Source: Bipolaris cookei
Lineage: Eukaryota; Ascomycota; Dothideomycetes; Pleosporales; Pleosporaceae
Assembly (NCBI GenBank): GCA_002286855.1
Contig: NRSV01000036.1
Coordinates: 124,001 to 188,000 of the forward strand
DNA length: 64,000 nt
Direction: 5' to 3'
Both the position numbers and the translations under genes were made by a program. The notes under the pieces were generated by a model. It was not told where the DNA came from. It was given only the letters and a program-made list of their open reading frames with translations, and did no database searches. Positions 32,602 to 44,985 of this stretch are shown here, one piece after another (position 1 is the first letter of the stretch; every line of letters starts with the position of its first letter).

Positions 32602-34885
32602 TTATGACTCGCCTCCAGTGGATGCTGCTGCACCTTCACCTGCACCGCCTCTGAAGGAGCCCCTTCCTCCTCGACCGCCACGAGCGCCTCGCTCTCCACC
32701 TCGTCCACCCCGCGAAGAGCCGCCACGACCGCCGCGGCCGCCGCGACCACCTTCGCTATCTGAGGCGCCTCCACTTCGGTAGCCGCCGCCTTGAACACCG
32801 CCTCGATTGCTAGCCTGCCAGTTGCCAGCGCCATACCTGGGTTGGTTGCTGCCCGGACCCCGTTCGTTGTAGATCTTGACCGTCTTGTTCTCTGGTCCTC
32901 CCCTAGCATTCCTGACATCGTCCGCAACGCGGCGAAGAGCGCCATGCATATCTTGCGATGTGGGGAAGTGGGCCACAAAGAAATGTTTAATCTTTTCAAT
33001 CTTTTCAATCTTGGACCGATCTTCCTCCGCGAGCAAGCTCTTGGCTTCCTCTTCGTCCTTGACACCAGCGATGAACAGTCCCTTGCTTTCTTTCCGCTCG
33101 ACGGGTTCCCTGGGTGCTGGCGATGCGGCTTTCTCTGGAGCCGAGGTGCCATTTGGCTTAGCTTCGCTAGGAGCCGGCTTCTCGGCTCCAGCGTTGGAGG
33201 CTCCGTTGTTGGCTGGGGGTTGTGGGATGGCAGCCTTGATGGGCTCCTTGGGAGTAGCAGCGCGTACAGGCTGGGTGCTGCTGTTGGGCTTCTGCTGAGG
33301 AACAGGTGGAGTGGCGACCGCTGGGCGGGGCTGCTGAGGGGCGCTCGTGGGGGGACCAACTTGACGTCCAGGAACAGGGGATGGCTGAGCAGAGGGGCTG
33401 GGATTTACAGCGGCTGGAGGGGCACTTGAAGTGTTGGTGGCCGCAGGCTGAGTCTGGCCTGGCGTGACCTTGCCACCTCGATGGGCAAAGTTGAAACCTT
33501 GAGCCCTCATCTCAGTACCGATTCTACCATTGTCAATATCCAGGACAAGCCATCCATAGGCGGCATCTGCGAGGTTGAAGTTCCACATGTTCTTGAATGC
33601 ACTCTCATCGATAACGCCGCTTTGGGGGCCTGGAGCAGGACCGCCAAAAGGATTGCCGCCGTTGGCTACTGTGGGCATCTTGTTCACTATCTCAAGTGCC
33701 AGAGCGAGGAGGCGCTGCTGGGACTCGCTATCGGCGACAGCAGGCTCGACTTCAGTCTTGACTGTATCCCAAACATCGTTAAACGAAGCCTTGGAAGCGG
33801 CGAGCTTTCCGCGGTAGTGATCAAGGGTTGGGTTGACGCTAAACTCGTTGTAGGAGCTGCCGTAGCGGAAATGCAGACCAGCAGAGATGGAGAAGTCGGC
33901 TTTCAATGTGACAGATAGCTGGTTGAGCAGACCTTCACGCGCGGGGGAAGCATGGGTGACGAATATGCGGGTCTCGGTCGGATCGTATACGCGGTTGGCC
34001 GTGTCGACGAGTTCGCCCATTTGCAGCAGGGTGGTCCACATTGTGCCCTGTCCGCCTGCAATGGTAGTCCTGCCTTCGCCGTTATCGAAGAGCTTGTGCA
34101 TAACGACGGCACCGCCAAGACCGAGTAGTCGCAACTTGACACCACCGATGTCGAGTAGCCGTGAATGCGCCTCGTCGATGATGTGCAGGTTGTCCACCTT
34201 GTACTCGCCCGACCGCAGCTTCTCAAGGACTTGGACATCCTCGCATGCTCCCCATACAGTGTATACAGGCACATTTAGTGTAAAGGTCTTGTTTAGGAAG
34301 AGGGGCAATTCTGAGAGGGGCAGGTGTTCTCTTGCGAAGCGCTCCTTGATGGGAGGCTGGGGCGGTGCCGAGGCAATGGAGCGCTTGACCGTGTCTGATA
34401 GAAGCGGCGAATACTGGGCTACGTGCTTGAGAGTCCTGGGCCAGTCAGTTCTGGAAGAGGGTAATTGAATATATGCGGGCACCTACTTCTCGGCAATGCG
34501 ATCCAGCGAGCGGTCATCGTAGAAGCCGAAATCGCCTGTGTGGATGATGTAGTTCGCGCGGGCATCGGCGGCGAGCTGGTTCAGCGATTGCAGATTTCCT
34601 TTGCAACGTCAGCATGTGCCATTGTACCCAAGATAAAGGCTGCACCCACCTCTGACATCGGCAATGCAGAGAACTCGTACGCTTCCTTGCTGGATCACGC
34701 GGCCCTGGTTGGGGAGCAGCGGGACAGCTCCAGGCGCTGGGCCCGAGGGGACACCAGGAACGCCGCCGTTGGGAAGGTAATTGCCTGGGTAGGGGCGCGG
34801 CTGATTGGGAGCTTGCTGGACGAAGTCAGCATCGATGTCACATGTGGCGGTATCAGCGCGGGAGTGCCTGACGTACTGAAGCCAT
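32602..34885 (-). CDS. DUF2433-type calcineurin-like phosphoesterase with RGG tail
   Basis: Four exons on the minus strand, 34885-34877, 34815-34650, 34598-34487 and 34435-32602, give 706 residues. All three introns are 51-61 bp with GTACGT, GTGGGT and GTAGGT donors. Splicing joins CIADVRG to NLQSLNQL and IAEK to TLKHVAQYSP. The N-terminal half is a metallophosphoesterase-like fold. CIADVRGN (Asp56) and IIHTGDFGFYDD (Asp81) correspond to the DxH and GD metal motifs, although the usual His is Arg here. IFVTHASPAREG is a later His motif. The C-terminal 300 residues are Pro/Ala/Gln-rich, then Lys/Glu-helical (SKIEKIEKIKHFF), then RGG repeats. DUF2433 proteins are conserved in fungi but poorly characterised; loss of the His may mean altered or no catalysis. 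The tail suggests RNA association. Start is MASQAPNQ with a 9-base first exon. Confidence 0.85.
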
Positions 34886-35861
34886 GAAGTCGGAGGCGGA
34901 GGGGTCAGGTAACGTGTCCGAGTGAGGTCTGCAGACGTGGTGATGGGGGGAGGGCGCGGGTGGGGCGGGGTAGGGAATTACAATGTAGGGACTAAGAGAG
35001 AAGAGTAGTAGAGAAGGCCTCCTTGTTTGTGATGGCAGCGGCGAGTTTGTGCTGGCCGCTGTTGCTCCTTCTGTTTTTGCTAACAGCTTTCCGCCGCACA
35101 GACCCCCGGCCTAGCGCGTCCTATCACCTTGTCCTGCACTTGGCTGGACCTCCCTGTGTCTTCGACCCTCTCTTTCGCGTCCAGCTCTGCATACATTCTC
35201 TATGTGTACCTTTGCCTCCTTCCCTACTCTTTGCAATCCCATGGCCATTGGCGCATCGTAGCCCCAGTCTGCTTGTCTGTTGTTCACTGAACGCCTTATT
35301 CCACCATGCTGCTCGTCATGGCTACGGCATGGCAGCCAGTCATTTCCACCTCCTCTCCTGATTGAGCATCAAAACTCCCCATGTCAGCGCCACCGCACCA
35401 GCAATTCACCTTGTTCACACTATACGCCACTCAGCATGCAGCATTGATGTTGCTGAGCTGAGGCGCCTACGCTCTGAGCCCCAGAGCTTAACTTTCTATC
35501 TCTTCTAAAATTTGCTCGAGTGGCCGGTCAAAGCTTCATCCAGCAAAGACATGCCGTTGTGCTGCAGAATGGAACACTCATCCAATTGTGCTCTCTGCGC
35601 ACGCACTTGCGCTTTATACTGCACACAAGCAGCCTCTGGAAGCCAGAGCTCCTCCGGCCGCGCATTGCCATCATTGGCTACCAGCATGGCTTACCTAATT
35701 TGCTGGACCCTGAGACTAGCGTAAAAAAAGTTCCAATCCCCACTTCAAAGAATGTGCGGCCCAGCGCTCTTCCTTCACAACTGTCAATATTGGTCTACGC
35801 TGTTCTGCGAGAGACCACCCTAGGCAAGCTTTCTGTATACTTACACTGTGAGAGCGCCGCC
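34886..35861. promoter_or_regulatory. Divergent intergenic region, phosphoesterase / KAP123
   Basis: 976 bp with very pyrimidine-rich stretches on the plus strand. The frame of KAP123 is open back to 35520 without any ATG, so that part is leader, not protein. No other gene is supported. Confidence 0.5.
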
Positions 35862-38800
35862 ATGGATGAGCAACAGTTTGTCCAGCTCCTCGAGGGCCTC
35901 CTGGAGCGTAAGTCGCCTTGCCCCGCTTGCCCATGGTCCTCGACTGACAATTTTCCAGCCAACACCGAGCGTGTCAAGGCCGCCACTTCCACCCTGAACA
36001 AGAGCTACTACAGCTCTCCTGCCTCTCTCAATGCCCTGCTTCAAATTCTCTGCGCCCACCCCAAGCCTGCGCTGCGCCAATTGGCTGCTGTAGAGGCAAG
36101 GAAGCTCGTGACAAAACACTGGGCAAACCTCCCCGCTGAACAAAAGGCTTCCCTTCGCAACCAGATCTTTCAGTTTACACTCAACGAAGATGTCGCCCTT
36201 ACCCGCCATTCTGCTGCCCGCGTCATTGCTGCCATCGCAGCCATAGACTTCGAGGATGGCGAGTGGGCTGACCTCCCCGGATACCTCCAGCAAGCTGCTA
36301 CCAGCGCTAATGTCCGACAACGTGAGGTTGGCACCTACATCATCTACACAACTCTCGAGTCTGTGGGCGATTCCTTCCCTGCTAAGCCTGCCGATCTGTA
36401 CAAGTTGTTCAGCTCCACTATTCAAGACCCAGAGAGTGTCGAGGTCAGGATCAACACCATGCTTGGTCTCAGCCGCCTGGCCATGCTCTTGGAGCCCGAT
36501 GAGGACCCCAAGGCACTTGCTCTATTCCAAGCATCCATTCCCGCCATGGTCAACGTTCTCAAGGCTACCGTCGACGAGGGTGATGAGGACCGTGCTATGC
36601 AGGCATTCGAGGTCTTCCAGACTCTTCTCGGCTGCGAGTCTGCACTGTTGGCAAAGCACTTTGGCGACCTTGTCAAATTCATGCTGGAACTTGCTTCTAG
36701 CACAAATGTCGAGGATGACTACCGCTCCCAGGCTCTTGCCTTCCTCATGCAATGCGTCCGTTACAGGAGGCTCAAGATCCAGGGCCTCAGGATCGGAGAA
36801 GAGCTAACCCTCAAGGCTCTGCACATCGTCACCGAGCTGGGCGATCTGTCAAGTGAGGAAGAAGACGTCACTCCTGCCCGCTCGGCTCTTGGCCTTCTCG
36901 ACATCCTCGCTTCCAGTCTGCCCCCAAGCCAAGTAGTCATTCCTCTGCTCAAGAACCTCGGCCAATACTTCCAATCACAGAACCCTGACTATCGCCAAGC
37001 TGGCATTCTGGCTCTGGGTATGTGCGTCGAGGGCGCGCCTGACTTCATTGCCACTCAGCTTCACGAGATCTTGCCCATGGTCCTTCACCTGCTTGAGGAC
37101 CCTGAGCTCAAGGTCCGGGCTGCCGCTCTCAATGGTGTTGCGCGCTTGGCTGATGACCTTGCTGAGGATGTTGGCAAAGAGCATGCACGCCTCATTCCCG
37201 CCATGATCAAGAACTTTGACCTTGCCGCTGGCAACATGCAGGGCACAGAAGATGACCGCAACCTCTCAATTGTCCGTGGTAGCTGTCACGCTATTGACTC
37301 CCTCATCGAGGGCCTGGAGCCTGAGGATGCTGCCACATACGTGCCTGAGTTGGTGCCGCGTTTCAGCAAGCTTTTCCATCATGAGGACCTCAAGGTCAAG
37401 AGTGCTGCTATTGGCGCTGTTGGCTCCATCGCCTCTGCCGCTGAGAAGGCGTTCATTCCCTTCTTCGAACAGACCATGAACGAACTGTCGCCATACGTAA
37501 GAATCAAGAGCAGCCAAGACGAGCTTGACCTTCGTGGCGTCACCTGCGATTCGATGGGCAAGATGGCCTCTGCTGTTGGCCCAGGGCCATTCGAGCCTTT
37601 TGTCCTACCACTGATGGAGGCTTCTGAAGAGGCCCTGCACCTCGACCACCCCCGCCTCAGGGAGACTAGCTATATCCTCTGGAGTACCATGGCCAAGGTC
37701 TACGGAGAGCAATTCGCCAAATACCTCCCGGGCGCTGTCAAGGGACTCCAGGACTGCCTTGACCAAGAAGAGACTGGTCTCGATGTCGAACTTGGGGAGG
37801 AGGCTGCCGACTTGGCCGGATCTGAAGTTGTCATTCAAGGTCGCAAGATCAAGGTTGCTGTACCCAGCGATGACGGTAGCGATCTCAACGAGGCCGCAAT
37901 GGACGATGACGATTCTGATGACGACTGGGATGACCTTGAGGGCATCAGCGCCGTAGCCATGGAAAAGGAGATTGCTGCCGAAGTTTATGGCGACATCATC
38001 ACTCACACACGCCGTGAATACATTCCTTACATGGAGGCCACCGTCACCAAGCTGCTTGAACTTGTGGACCACCCGTATGAGGGTATCCGCAAGGCTGCGC
38101 TTGGTACCCTGTGGCGAACATACGCCTGCCTCTTTGGCATGGCCGAGGGCGATGGTATGGCAAAGTGGAAGCCTGGTCTTCCTCTCGCTGTTGAACCACC
38201 AGAGGAGCTCCGCAAGCTGGCTAACCTCGTTATGACTGCAACCATGACTGTCTGGCAAGACGAAATGGATCGGTATGTAACCTTCATTTCCTCAAACGTT
38301 TTTTGCAAAGATGACACACTATTCGTTAATCCCAGCTCACTCCGATGCACAAAGTGCACTTGAGGTGAAAGCGATTCTACTACTGAGCAACTTTTACATC
38401 AACTGGTTCTTTTAGTCTATATTCGAGAATATCGCTAACTCAACCCAGTGGCACTGTCACCGACATCAACCGTGACGTCGCAGCAACTCTCAAGCTGTGC
38501 GGACCTGCAGTGTTGCTCACCGAGAATGGCACAGTGGTACCTGACATGTGTCAGCATCTGCTTGCTGTCATCACCAAACGTCATCCTTGCCAGCAAGATC
38601 TTGGCGATGATGCTGATGAGGACATCCTCGATGAATCCTCAGAGTACGACTGGCTCGTCATCGAGACGGCGTTGGAGGCTGTCACATGCCTGTCCGTTGC
38701 CCTTGGCTCGCAGTTTGCCGAGCTCTGGAAGATGTTTGAGAAGCCTGTTGTCAAGTATGCCAGCAGTCAAGATTCAACGGAGCGAAGCGCCGCCGTTGGC

Positions 38801-39334
38801 ACCATTGCTGAGTGCGTTGGTAACATGGGTGCTGCCTGTACACCTTACACTAGCGGCTTACTCAAGCTGCTTCTCCACCGCTTGTCGGATGAGGATCCTG
38901 AGACTAAGTCCAACGCCGTCTATGGCATGGGTCTGTTGTGTGAGATGACAGCCAACGATGACGAGATTCTCAAGTCATTGTCTAGCATCTTCTCCAAACT
39001 TGAGCCTCTGCTCGGGGCACAGGACCAGGCCCGTCTGCTCGACAACACGGCAGGCTGTGTTAGCCGGTTTATCAGCAAGCATCCCGGCAAGCTTCCCATT
39101 GCTGAGGTTCTTCCCCGGTTGATGCAGCTCCTCCCCCTTCGCGAGGATTACGAGGAAAACAAGCCCGTATTTGGCATGATCGTCAAGCTGTACCAGCAAA
39201 ACGAGCCCACTGTCCAACAGCTCACTCCGCAGTTGATGCCCATCTTTGAGAAGGTCCTCAGTCCTCCTGAGGAGCAGCTAGAGGATGAGACACGCTCGCA
39301 GCTTGTTGAGCTGGTGCAGTACCTGCGCAAGTAA
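35862..39334 (+). CDS. KAP123: Importin beta-4 / Kap123 nuclear import receptor
   Basis: Exons are 35862-35907, 35959-38272 and 38449-39334, giving 1081 residues. Kap123 carries ribosomal proteins and histones through nuclear pores in a Ran-dependent way. The start MDEQQFVQLLEGLLE with the first intron after residue 15 matches importin-4 orthologues, continuing as PNTERVKAATSTLNKSYY. The whole chain is HEAT-repeat helices, for example DPELKVRAAALNGVARLAD and HEDLKVKSAAIGAVGSIA. The acidic loop DDDDSDDDWDDLEG at about 662-676 is the expected Ran/cargo loop. The second intron (176 bp, GTATGT, GCTAAC, CCCAG) joins MDR to GTVTDINRDVA. The C-terminus ends in a helical repeat (LVELVQYLRK). The length is normal, and no broken motif is seen. 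Confidence 0.94.
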
Positions 39335-40044
39335 AAGGTTTCGTGTTAAAAGAGGAGAAGGGATACCCGTCGAAAGACACCACTGATGAGTTGGACACGG
39401 AACGGCATTTGGGGCCACGGAAATGATAGAATATGACACCATAGTATGAATTTATATTAGACTAAGTGCTTTTTTTTACGCCAGTGTCCAAACAGTATGC
39501 AATGTGAATGCAATGCTAGAAAAGTAAAGCAAAGTAATATGTCACATGACGATGAGTTTAGCGTTGGTGGTGGCTGGCGCGCATGATCACGATTGCGGAT
39601 CGCTCTTGTTCCTGGGCGGCGTTGCGCGTTCCAGCCAAGCGTCCGGGGCAGTGACGTTCATGACGCACCCCAGACAGTGGTTAGCTTCGCGCTCATGCCT
39701 CAGCGTACCATCCTCTCTTCCCCCCAACAATAACCCGCCTACTATATTATTCTCCAACGTCTGCTGCACTTTTACTATTGGATCAACTTGTTATCATCTG
39801 ACTATCCGCTCGCTAGGTCGACAGAGCTCCGTATCACCGCCGCTCGCATCTTGCCGGAGCCGAGGAGCTTCACAGAGCTGCATCCGCCTCACCACCGCGC
39901 CTCACTCATACATGACCAAACCCATCACCAGCTTGCACTTGTTTCACTGAGCTTGCGCACATATTACGAGATTCAGCTGTGCTGTCGTCCTCGAAACACT
40001 TTGTCCAGCTGGACTAAGGAGGCGCACAGGCGCGAAGCGTCATC
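39335..40044. other. Intergenic, NPC1 promoter
   Basis: 710 bp. The first part is the KAP123 3' region with a T-rich run at 39470-39479. The last 250 bp are C/T-rich leader for the next gene. No ORF is supported. Confidence 0.4.
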
Positions 40045-43000
40045 ATGAGGCAACGACACACACCGGGATGGAAGGTGATGACAGTCGGCCTGCTTTCCAT
40101 CCTTGCTGGATCTGCTCTTGCCGGCCCAGACCTCACAACAAGACATGAGAAAGGAAGGTGCGCAATGAGAGGACAATGCGGAAAGCAGGGCTTCTTTGGC
40201 TCCGAACTGCCTTGCCCAGACAACGGTCCAGCAAAAACACCTGACAACGACGTACGTAAGAAGCTTGTAGACATTTGTGGTACGCAGTGGTCTGATTCAG
40301 ACATTTGCTGCGACGGAGATCAGCTTGACGCCCTCAAGACGAACCTCGACCGCGCTACCCCCATCATCAACGCCTGCCCTGCCTGCAAGGAAAACTTCTA
40401 TAACCTGTTCTGCACATTCACGTGTTCCCCTGACCAGTCGACCTTCGTCAATATCACCGGAACAGAGCCCAAGGGCGACAAATACTTGGTAACGGAATTA
40501 GATAACCTGATCGCGGACAAGTACGCGTCGACCTTTTACGACAGCTGCAAGGATGTCAAGTTTGGTGCGACAAATGGCAAGGCTATGGACTTCATTGGTG
40601 GTGGCGCAAAGAACTTTACACAGTTTCTGAAATTTCTGGGCGACAAGAAGTTCCTAGGCTCGCCTTTCCAGATTAACTTCCCGCGACCATCCCAAGAGCG
40701 CCTCCCTGGTATGACCGCGATGAGCAAGCACGCCTATCCCTGTGATACTGAAGACGAGAAGTACCGTTGTGCCTGTCTGGACTGTGGTACATCTTGCACT
40801 GAGCTTCCGGCTGTCCAAGAAGGAAAGCAATGCTACGTCGGCCTGCTTCCCTGCCTATCCTTTGCCGTCATCATCATCTACTCCTGCTTCATTGGACTCT
40901 TATGTGTCGCCGTGGCTGGCCATGTCGCATATCAGAAACATTCGAGACATAAGACTGAGCGAATGCGTCTTTTGCAAGACACGAGCCCCAGCGACGATGA
41001 GGACGAAGGCGATATAGTACATAATGTTGGCATGTTAGATCGCCCCACCAAGCACTACTTTGTCAACACTTGGTGCGATCGCATGTTCAGCCGTCTTGGA
41101 TACATCTGCGCTCGTTTCCCGGCCATCACCATCATCACCAGCATCATAGTAGTAATCCTCATGAGCTTGGGCTGGCTGCAGTTCCAAATCGAGACCGATC
41201 CTGTAAATCTGTGGGTCTCACCAGATTCCGCTGCTGCTCAAGAAAAGGCCTTTTTCGACGAGAAGTTCGGACCTTTCTTTCGCGCTGAGCAAGCCTTCCT
41301 CGTCAACGACACACTCGATAGTCCCGGTCCCGTTCTCAGCTATGAAACACTTGATTGGTGGTTCGGTGTTGAGAACCAGATCCAGCGTCTCAAGTCTGCC
41401 GAGCATGGTGTTACTCTGGATCAGATTTGCTTCAAGCCAGTAGGGGATGATTGTGTTGTTCAGTCCGTTACCGGTTACTTCCAAGGTGATTTCGCCAACG
41501 TCGTACCTAGCAGTTGGAAGAGTGACCTGCTACAGTGTGTCGACAACCCATCGCAGTGTCTCCCTACTTTCCAGCAGCCACTCGATTCGCATCTCCTCTT
41601 CGGCGGTGTTGAGGATAGTGTTCTTGACGCCAAGGCACTTGTGGTGACTTGGGTTGTACAGAATCATCCCAAGGGCACTCCGGAAGAGCAACGCGCAATG
41701 GACTTTGAGAACGAAATGAAGAATTATCTCAAATTCGTGTCCGACGAGGCCCATAAGAGAGGCCTTCGGCTGAGCTTCAATACTGAAGTCAGTCTCGAGC
41801 AAGAGCTCAACAAGAGCACCAACACAGACGCTAAGATCGTAGTGATCAGCTACATCATCATGTTTTTGTACGCATCATTGGCGCTCGGTTCAACCACACT
41901 CACTGTTCAGTCTATCCTCCGCAACCCCGCCAACGCTCTAGTACAGTCCAAATTCATGCTAGGTATAGTGGGTATTCTGATCGTACTCATGTCAGTTTCT
42001 GCCTCGGTTGGTCTTTTTTCAGCCGCGGGCATCAAGGTCACTTTAATCATAGCAGAGGTGATTCCGTTCCTTGTCTTGGCTGTTGGTGTAGACAATATCT
42101 TCCTTATTGTGCACGAATTCGAGCGCATCAACATCAGCCACCCTGAAGGGACCGTTCCGGAACGCGTTTCTCGAGCTCTCGGACGCATGGGCCCCTCGAT
42201 CTTGCTTTCTGCGCTTACTGAGACGACCGCATTTGCTCTAGGATGTGCTGTCGGTATGCCTGCTGTTCGCAACTTTGCCGCATATGCGGCAGGAGCTGTC
42301 TTTATCAACGCCATTCTCCAGATTACCATGTTCATTGCCGTACTTTCCCTTAACCAGGAACGTGTTGAATCAAATCGTGCGGATTGCTTCCCTTGCATCC
42401 GCGTTAAGCGCGCTGATCCAGTCGGTATGGGTTTTGCAGTGGGAGAGGAAGGTGCACTACAACGCTTCATCCGTAAGACATATGCTCCAGCAATTCTGGG
42501 TAAAAAGACCAAAGTTGGCATTATTGCGCTATTTTTCGGAATTTTCACAGCAGGCCTTGCTCTATTCCCCAAAGTTGAACTTGGTCTGGATCAACGTATC
42601 GCTATCCCAAGCGATTCTTACCTAATCCCATTCTTCAACGACCTGTACGACTACCTTGATGTCGGTCCACCGGTTTATTTTGTCACAAAGGAGCTCAACG
42701 TTACTGAGCGCAAGCCGCAAAAAGAGCTTTGTGGACGATTTTCTGCTTGCGACAGAAACAGTCTGGCAAATATCATCGAAGCAGAGCGCAAGCGCCCCGA
42801 AGTTTCGTATCTTTCGGCCTCTGCCGCAAATTGGCTTGACGATTTCTTCCTGTGGCTGAACCCCGAAAATGAAAAGTGCTGTGTTGAGAAGGGCAAGCCC
42901 TGTTTCCAAGGTCGCCAGCCGCCCTGGAATATGACTCTTTATGGTATGCCTGAAGGCGAGGAGTTTGTCAAGTACTTGGAAAAGTGGATCGAGGCTCCAA

Positions 43001-43928
43001 CCACTGAAGATTGTCCTATCGGCGGAAAAGCCGCGTACTCGGACGCTCTGGTCATTGACTCCAAGCACTTAACCATTCCCGCTTCCCATTTCCGTACTTC
43101 GCATACCCCGCTGCGCTCGCAGGAAGACTTCATCTCTGCATACACGGCAGCGCGCCGCATATCCGAAGAGATATCAAAGAACGTCGAAGCCGAAGTATTC
43201 CCATACTCGAAGTTTTACATCTTCTTCGACCAGTACGTATCTATTGTTCGCCTGGCTGGTGCTCTGATTGGATCTGCTCTTGCAGCAGTACTTGTCATCA
43301 CGACCATCATGCTCGGTTCCATCGTCACCGCACTGGTTGTGACGCTGGTAGTTGGTATGACAGTCTCTGCCATTATCGGATCCATGGCTGTCCTTGGTGT
43401 TTCGCTAAATGCCGTCTCACTGGTTAACCTCATCATTTGTGTGGGTATCAGCGTCGAGTTCACGGCACACATCGCTCGAGCATTCACTTTCCCAAGTCGT
43501 GCGACTATGGAGCGGGCACCGAGGCACCGCTTCCGGGGCCGTGATGCCCGTGCATGGACGGCCATGGTCAATGTAGCGAGCAGTGTCGTCAGCGGAATTA
43601 CCATCACGAAGATCCTGGGAGTAGGAGTGTTGGCTTTCACTAGGAGCAAGGTATGTGCTATCTGTTTTACATTTCCTATATCAGTACACTATGTGCATGA
43701 ACTGACATGATTTGCTAGATCTTCGAAATCTACTACTTCCGCGTATGGGTTGCTCTCGTGCTTTGGGCCTCTACTCACGCTCTTGTTCTACTTCCTGTCC
43801 TTCTTTCACTTGTAGGAGGCAAGGGCTACGTCGATCCCGAATCTGAAGGCGGCCTCGAGCAAGACCTCCGACGTCGGCAGTACCCTGCACTACTGGCCGA
43901 CGACGAAGAATACGACAGCGATGACTAG
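40045..43928 (+). CDS. NCR1: NPC1/Ncr1 sterol transporter of the vacuolar membrane
   Basis: Exons are 40045-43650 and 43719-43928, giving 1271 residues. The 68-bp intron (GTATGT, CTGAC, CTAG) joins FTRSK to IFEIYYFRVW. NPC1 receives sterol from NPC2 in the lumen and inserts it into the membrane. A signal peptide (about residues 10-26, VMTVGLLSILAGSALA) precedes the Cys-rich N-terminal sterol-binding domain (RCAMRGQCGKQGFFGSELPCP; CCDGDQL; FNLFC-like NLFCTFTCSPDQS). The first internal membrane helix (PCLSFAVIIIYSCFIGLLCV) and a luminal domain come next. The sterol-sensing domain spans about 595-755 and contains VIPFLVLAVGVDNIFLIVHE. A second Cys-containing loop (NEKCCVEKGKPC) and a final Patched-like helix bundle (VSLVNLIICVGISVEF) follow. 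The tail is acidic. The family's expected parts are all present. Confidence 0.95.
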
Positions 43929-44985
43929 GTGTCCGTCTCGTACCGTGCCATCGGTCGAACTGGGGCTAGGATCAAGGATATAGTCAGCAAGAAATGTAAA
44001 CCTACTTATCTGCGTCTTCTGGAGTTATGGATGGGTTTTGGCGAAGGATTCTGGCTGTGGTTGGGCGGGGTTCAAGACGATCACGAGCAGAGAGATAGAG
44101 CACCCTCACTGACAGTGTCTGATGCAGCAGATCCTCCAGCTCCAACTCCACAATTTTCAGCTACGTTTGTGGCTGCTGCTGTTGCATCTGCAATTAGAAC
44201 AGTTGCCAACCCAACTCTTTCATCTTATACCAGGACCATGTCGACAACGACGAGCGCAGGTCTTCATTCTTTTCCAAGTATACCAGAAATAGAGTCGTTT
44301 GGTTTGCTGGGACGAGATGGCTCACCCATCCTTGGCTCTAATCGTGACAACAATAATGACTTGTGTAAGCTTTGAATGAGCTGGTTGTTGTATTCTACTA
44401 CGTAGACTATAGTTGTATCCCCAAATAATAGCAGACTGTAGCTTATATGAGAAGGACAGACGAATCAGTTGCTTATGTAATATTACATGCAGCTTCCAAG
44501 ATAGAACCATGATGGGAGCCCGTTCAGTCAAAGAATGCATCCCAGCTCCAATTCGATTAGGTTCCCGTCAAATTTATCCGGTGTGGCTGGTGAGCGCAAC
44601 AGGTGTTGTCACAAAATTGCTGGGAATGGCCATGAGGTTTAGTGTTGGCCGCCATTGTTCCACCAATCTCAGGAACGCATCTCGCTAGCCACACGGCCCG
44701 CAAAGAGATGACGCCTTCTCAGATCCAGCATCTAGCCATGCCACGCATTCTGACCACCACATGATGCAAGCTTGAGTGGATCTTGGAGGAAGCTTACGTG
44801 CGGAGAGACTGCTAGACTTGGATATGCCGCCGACCTGAGGCTCAGTGACGTCTCCGACCCCTCTACCCCACCTCCGACAACTTTTCCCCCAAACTACCCT
44901 TTAATAGCTCCCAACACCCGCACTTTAGGTCGTCACAGACTCTTTTACTTTTTTTCAAGATACCCCATTTACATTAATTGCAAAC
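43929..44985. other. Intergenic, possible small ORF
   Basis: 1057 bp. An ATG-led frame at 44031-44375 (114 codons, MGFGEGFWLWLGG... ending NNNDLCKL) is Ala/Ser/Thr-rich and has no recognised domain. It follows the NPC1 stop closely and may simply be 3' UTR. The final 150 bp before 44986 are C/T-rich leader of the aldo-keto reductase. Confidence 0.35.

Noticed and set aside
32791..33429. Plus-strand ORF of 212 codons
   Set aside because: It is an antisense shadow of the phosphoesterase exon 4, with no domain of its own.
35520..35861. 341-base in-frame extension of KAP123
   Set aside because: It has no ATG, and importin-4 orthologues begin at MDEQ.
41907..42572. 221-codon minus-strand ORF within NPC1
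   Set aside because: It lies fully antisense to a strong NPC1 coding region and is explained by its codon bias.
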